In this document: positions 61,767-64,000 of the stretch, in pieces | How positions within the stretch are numbered: position 1 is the first letter of the stretch | Layout of the letters: every line of letters starts with the position of its first letter | Program-made: the position numbers and the translations under genes | The notes under the pieces: model-generated | Told to the model about the DNA's origin: nothing | Database searches by the model: none | Seen by the model: only the letters and a program-made list of their open reading frames with translations | NCBI GenBank assembly: GCA_963652365.1 | Contig: CAVJTH010000001.1 | Coordinates: 62,001 to 126,000 of the forward strand | DNA length: 64,000 nucleotides | DNA from: Hallerella sp963652365 | GTDB taxonomy: Bacteria > Fibrobacterota > Fibrobacteria > Fibrobacterales > Fibrobacteraceae | Reading direction: 5' to 3'

Positions 61767-62306
61767 ATGTCTCGTATCGGAAAAGCTATCATTCATATCC
61801 CCGCCGGCGTCAAGGTGACGCTCGATGGACAGAACATCTTGGTCGAAGGTCCCCTGGGAAAGCTCTCCACCAAGGTTCATGACCTGATCAAGATCAACCT
61901 GGAAGGCGACAGTCTCTCGTTCGCGCGTCCGGACGATCAGAAGTTTTCTCGCGCTATTCACGGCACGACCCGCGCTCTCGTCGCGAACATGGTCGAAGGC
62001 GTTACCAAGGGTTTCGAAAAGAACCTGGAAATCGTCGGTGTCGGTTACCGCGTGGAACAAAAGGGCAATGACTTGAACTTGGTTCTCGGATTCTCTCACC
62101 CGGTCATCTACAAGGCGCCGGAAGGAATCACGCTGAAGGCTGTCGATCCGCTGAAAATCAGCATCAAGGGTATCGACAAGCAGAAGGTCGGCCAGGCTGC
62201 AGCCGAAATTCGCAAGTACCGCCGTCCTGAACCGTACAAGGGCAAGGGTATCAAGTACGTTGGTGAATATGTCCGCCGCAAGCAGGGCAAGAAGACAGGT
62301 AAATAA
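61767..62306 (+). CDS. rplF: 50S ribosomal protein L6
   Basis: L6 lies near the sarcin-ricin loop. The 179-residue protein begins MSRIGKAIIHIPAGVKVTLD and has the C-terminal signature EPYKGKGIKYVGEYVRRKQG. The start at 61767 follows GAGG. Confidence 0.98.
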   Translation: MSRIGKAIIHIPAGVKVTLDGQNILVEGPLGKLSTKVHDLIKINLEGDSLSFARPDDQKFSRAIHGTTRALVANMVEGVTKGFEKNLEIVGVGYRVEQKGNDLNLVLGFSHPVIYKAPEGITLKAVDPLKISIKGIDKQKVGQAAAEIRKYRRPEPYKGKGIKYVGEYVRRKQGKKTGK

Positions 62307-62315
62307 GGTAACGCT

Positions 62316-62687
62316 ATGGCTGTTATTGCAAAGAAAAGACTTGAGTCCAGAATTGCGCGTCATGCACGTGTCCGCAAGACCGTCAACGGTACCCCCGAAC
62401 GTCCGCGTCTTGCTGTCCGTCGCACGCTTTCTAACATGATCGCTCAGATCATTGACGACGTTTCTCACAAATCCTTGGTGCAGATCGCAACGTCTTCCAA
62501 GGATTTCCAGGCGAAGTTCGGTGAACTCACAAAGACCGAGCAGAGCAAGAAACTCGGAAATCTCATCGCTGACGAAGCGAAGGCGAAAGGCATCTCTGCC
62601 GTCGTTTTCGACCGCGGCGGTTACATCTATCACGGTCGCGTTCAGGCTCTCGCTGAGGGAGCTCGTGAAGGCGGACTCCAATTCTAA
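62316..62687 (+). CDS. rplR: 50S ribosomal protein L18
   Basis: L18 binds 5S rRNA with L5. The 123-residue product has RHARVRKTVNGTPERPRLAV and AVVFDRGGYIYHGRVQALAE near the end. Confidence 0.97.
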   Translation: MAVIAKKRLESRIARHARVRKTVNGTPERPRLAVRRTLSNMIAQIIDDVSHKSLVQIATSSKDFQAKFGELTKTEQSKKLGNLIADEAKAKGISAVVFDRGGYIYHGRVQALAEGAREGGLQF

Positions 62688-62697
62688 GAGGTACACT

Positions 62698-63180
62698 TTG
62701 GAACGCGAAACTCAAGTTTCTGAATTTGAAGACAGAGTTGTGCACATCAATCGTTGCGCCAAGACCGTCAAGGGCGGTCGTCGCATGTCCTTCAGTGCAC
62801 TCGTTGTCGTCGGCAACAAGAAGGGCAAGATCGGTGTGGGTCTAGGCAAGGCGAAGGAAGTTTCCGAAGCTATCCGCAAGGGAACCGAAGCTGCCCAGCG
62901 CAACCTCATCGAAGTGAATGTCCAGGATGGAACGATTCCGCATGACGTCGAAGTCAAGTATGGCGCTACCCGCATCCGCTTGATTCCGGCCGCTCCCGGT
63001 ACAGGCGTTATCGCCGGTGCCGCCGCGCGTGCCGTGCTGGAACTCGCTGGCGTCCACAACATTCTTACCAAGATCTATGGTTCTTCCAATCCGAGCACCG
63101 TGGTCCAGGCCTGCATCGAGGGCCTCACGACTCAGAAGAACAAAAATGACTACGCTGCATTGCGCGGTCAGAACGCCTGA
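62698..63180 (+). CDS. rpsE: 30S ribosomal protein S5
   Basis: S5 contributes to decoding fidelity. The 160-residue product begins with a TTG start at 62698 (LERETQVSEFEDRVVHINRC), preceded by AAGAGG; there is no ATG in frame between the rplR stop and the conserved region. Core: VKGGRRMSFSALVVVGNKKG and the C-terminal HNILTKIYGSSNPSTVVQAC. A longer frame starting inside rplR is a shadow. Confidence 0.95.
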   Translation: MERETQVSEFEDRVVHINRCAKTVKGGRRMSFSALVVVGNKKGKIGVGLGKAKEVSEAIRKGTEAAQRNLIEVNVQDGTIPHDVEVKYGATRIRLIPAAPGTGVIAGAAARAVLELAGVHNILTKIYGSSNPSTVVQACIEGLTTQKNKNDYAALRGQNA

Positions 63181-63191
63181 GGTCTAGAGAA

Positions 63192-63371
63192 ATGAAAAAA
63201 GTGAGAATTACCCAGATCAAGGGAATCATCCACACCCTGCCGAAGCACAGAGCGAACATCCAGTCGCTCGGACTTCACGGGATTGGAACCTCTAACGAAC
63301 TGACGCTGACTCCGGCAATCCAGGGCATCATCAACGTTGTCCGCCACTTGGTCAAGGTCGAGGAGATTTAA
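63192..63371 (+). CDS. rpmD: 50S ribosomal protein L30
   Basis: A 59-residue protein starting MKKVRITQIKGIIHTLPKHR, with the family pattern of a short beta strand and helix followed by TLGLHGIG-like SLGLHGIGTSNE. It lies between rpsE and rplO, the usual place. Too short for many gene callers. Confidence 0.96.
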   Translation: MKKVRITQIKGIIHTLPKHRANIQSLGLHGIGTSNELTLTPAIQGIINVVRHLVKVEEI

Positions 63372-63373
63372 TC

Positions 63374-63820
63374 ATGCAACTCAATAGTATCAATCCTGGC
63401 AAAAGCGCTCTTACCAAGGGTCGCAAGCGCATCGGTCGCGGTGCTGGTTCCGGCTGGGGCACGACCGGCGGTCGTGGTCAGAAGGGTGCCGGTGCCCGCA
63501 AGAGCGCCAAGGCCGGGCGTGTCGCTTTCGAAGGCGGACAGATGCCGTTGCATCGTCGCGTTCCGAAGCGCGGTTTCAAGAGCCATATCGTTCACGACAC
63601 GCAGATCGTGAACCTGAAAGCTCTCGAAAAGTCCGGTGTCGTTGAATTTGACGCAAAGGTTCTTGCCGATCAGGGACTCGTCCGCAGCATCAAGAAGCCT
63701 ATCAAGGTCTTGGGCTATGGCACGATTTCCAAGGCGATTACTCTCAAAGTCAACGCGATCAGCGAAAAGGCCAAGGCGGCTGTGGAAGCTGCTGGCGGCA
63801 AAGTTGAGATCGTTAAATAA
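63374..63820 (+). CDS. rplO: 50S ribosomal protein L15
   Basis: The 148-residue protein has the Gly/Arg-rich N-terminal tail RKRIGRGAGSGWGTTGGRGQ then KGAGARKSAKAGRVAFEGGQ, and the globular C-terminal domain. Its stop overlaps the secY start (TAATG). Confidence 0.97.
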   Translation: MQLNSINPGKSALTKGRKRIGRGAGSGWGTTGGRGQKGAGARKSAKAGRVAFEGGQMPLHRRVPKRGFKSHIVHDTQIVNLKALEKSGVVEFDAKVLADQGLVRSIKKPIKVLGYGTISKAITLKVNAISEKAKAAVEAAGGKVEIVK

Positions 63821-64000
63821 TGGAAGCTCTGAAGAAAGCTTTTGGCGGTTTCGCCAACGCCTTCAAGGTGGAAGCCCTAAGGAAGAAGATTCTCTTCACC
63901 TTGGGGATTCTTATCGTTTATCGCATTGGATCGCATATCACCATTCCGGGTGTCGATGCGACCGTTCTCGCTGAATACTTCCGCAACAACAACAACATGT
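63820..64000 (+). CDS. secY: Preprotein translocase SecY, N-terminal part
   Basis: SecY is the channel of the Sec translocon. The first 60 residues are in the window: MEALKKAFGGFANAFKVEAL, then RKKILFTLGILIVYRIGSHI (first membrane helix), then TIPGVDATVLAEYF of the plug region. The gene continues beyond the right edge. It follows rplO with a one-base overlap. Confidence 0.95.
   Translation, partial: MEALKKAFGGFANAFKVEALRKKILFTLGILIVYRIGSHITIPGVDATVLAEYFRNNNNM

Overview
The window looks like a chromosomal segment from a member of the Fibrobacteres, close to the genus Fibrobacter. Three observations support this. A broken Fib_succ_major (FISUMP) lipoprotein lies at about 40.1 kb. Two tandem GH45 endoglucanases with Ser-rich linkers and lipoprotein-like N-termini lie at 8.7-12.0 kb. 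Four core operons are preceded by FCB-group style promoter elements (TTG, then TAnnTTTG 22-23 bases downstream). Species cannot be fixed from the sequence alone.

Layout. 0-3.3 kb: mnmE (minus strand, cut by the window edge) diverges from rpmH-rnpA-yidD-yidC, the ribosomal protein L34 / RNase P / membrane insertase cluster. 3.3-3.65 kb: a repeat-rich intergenic region. 3.6-8.5 kb: a minus-strand efflux operon (TolC-like outer membrane protein, HlyD-like adaptor, two ABC-2 permeases, no ATPase). 8.7-12.0 kb: the two GH45 cellulases. 12-25 kb: single genes and small operons, including a TPR protein, small unknown proteins, a GroES-like protein, a DUF486 protein, a degenerate RavA-like AAA+ protein, hemH with a D15-type outer membrane protein, a lone nuoA, a membrane/TPR protein, a Hanks-type kinase, a LOG-family protein, a metallophosphoesterase and a YbgC-like thioesterase. 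A second, inverted copy of the 3.5-kb repeat lies at 24.1 kb.

25.2-39.8 kb is the transcription/translation cluster: tRNA-Thr, tRNA-Tyr, tRNA-Thr, tuf, rpmG, tRNA-Trp, secE, nusG, rplK, rplA, rplJ, rplL, rpoB, rpoC, then rpsL-rpsG. 39.9-41.5 kb is a small accessory patch: truncated FISUMP gene, PIN toxin-antitoxin pair, remnant of an ATPase gene. 41.5-48.8 kb holds eno and a five-gene family-5 ABC importer (peptide or oligosaccharide). 48.8-50.8 kb holds an EF-G/TetM-like GTPase. 50.8-53.4 kb is a decaying patch with frameshift and start-codon lesions plus an Rpn-type nuclease gene. From 53.8 kb to the end: a second tuf with the same translation, then the S10-spc ribosomal operon from rpsJ to a partial secY.

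The most notable signals are the identical, GAG-rich tuf pair; the shared promoter architecture of the core operons; the rnpA reading frame that lacks a normal start and runs open back through rpmH; the pair of inverted intergenic repeats; the RavA-like protein that has lost its ATPase motifs; the correlated loss of one disulfide in a GH45 enzyme; and the hairpin sitting where tRNA-Gly is normally found. I did not find CRISPR arrays, prophage, or complete insertion sequences.
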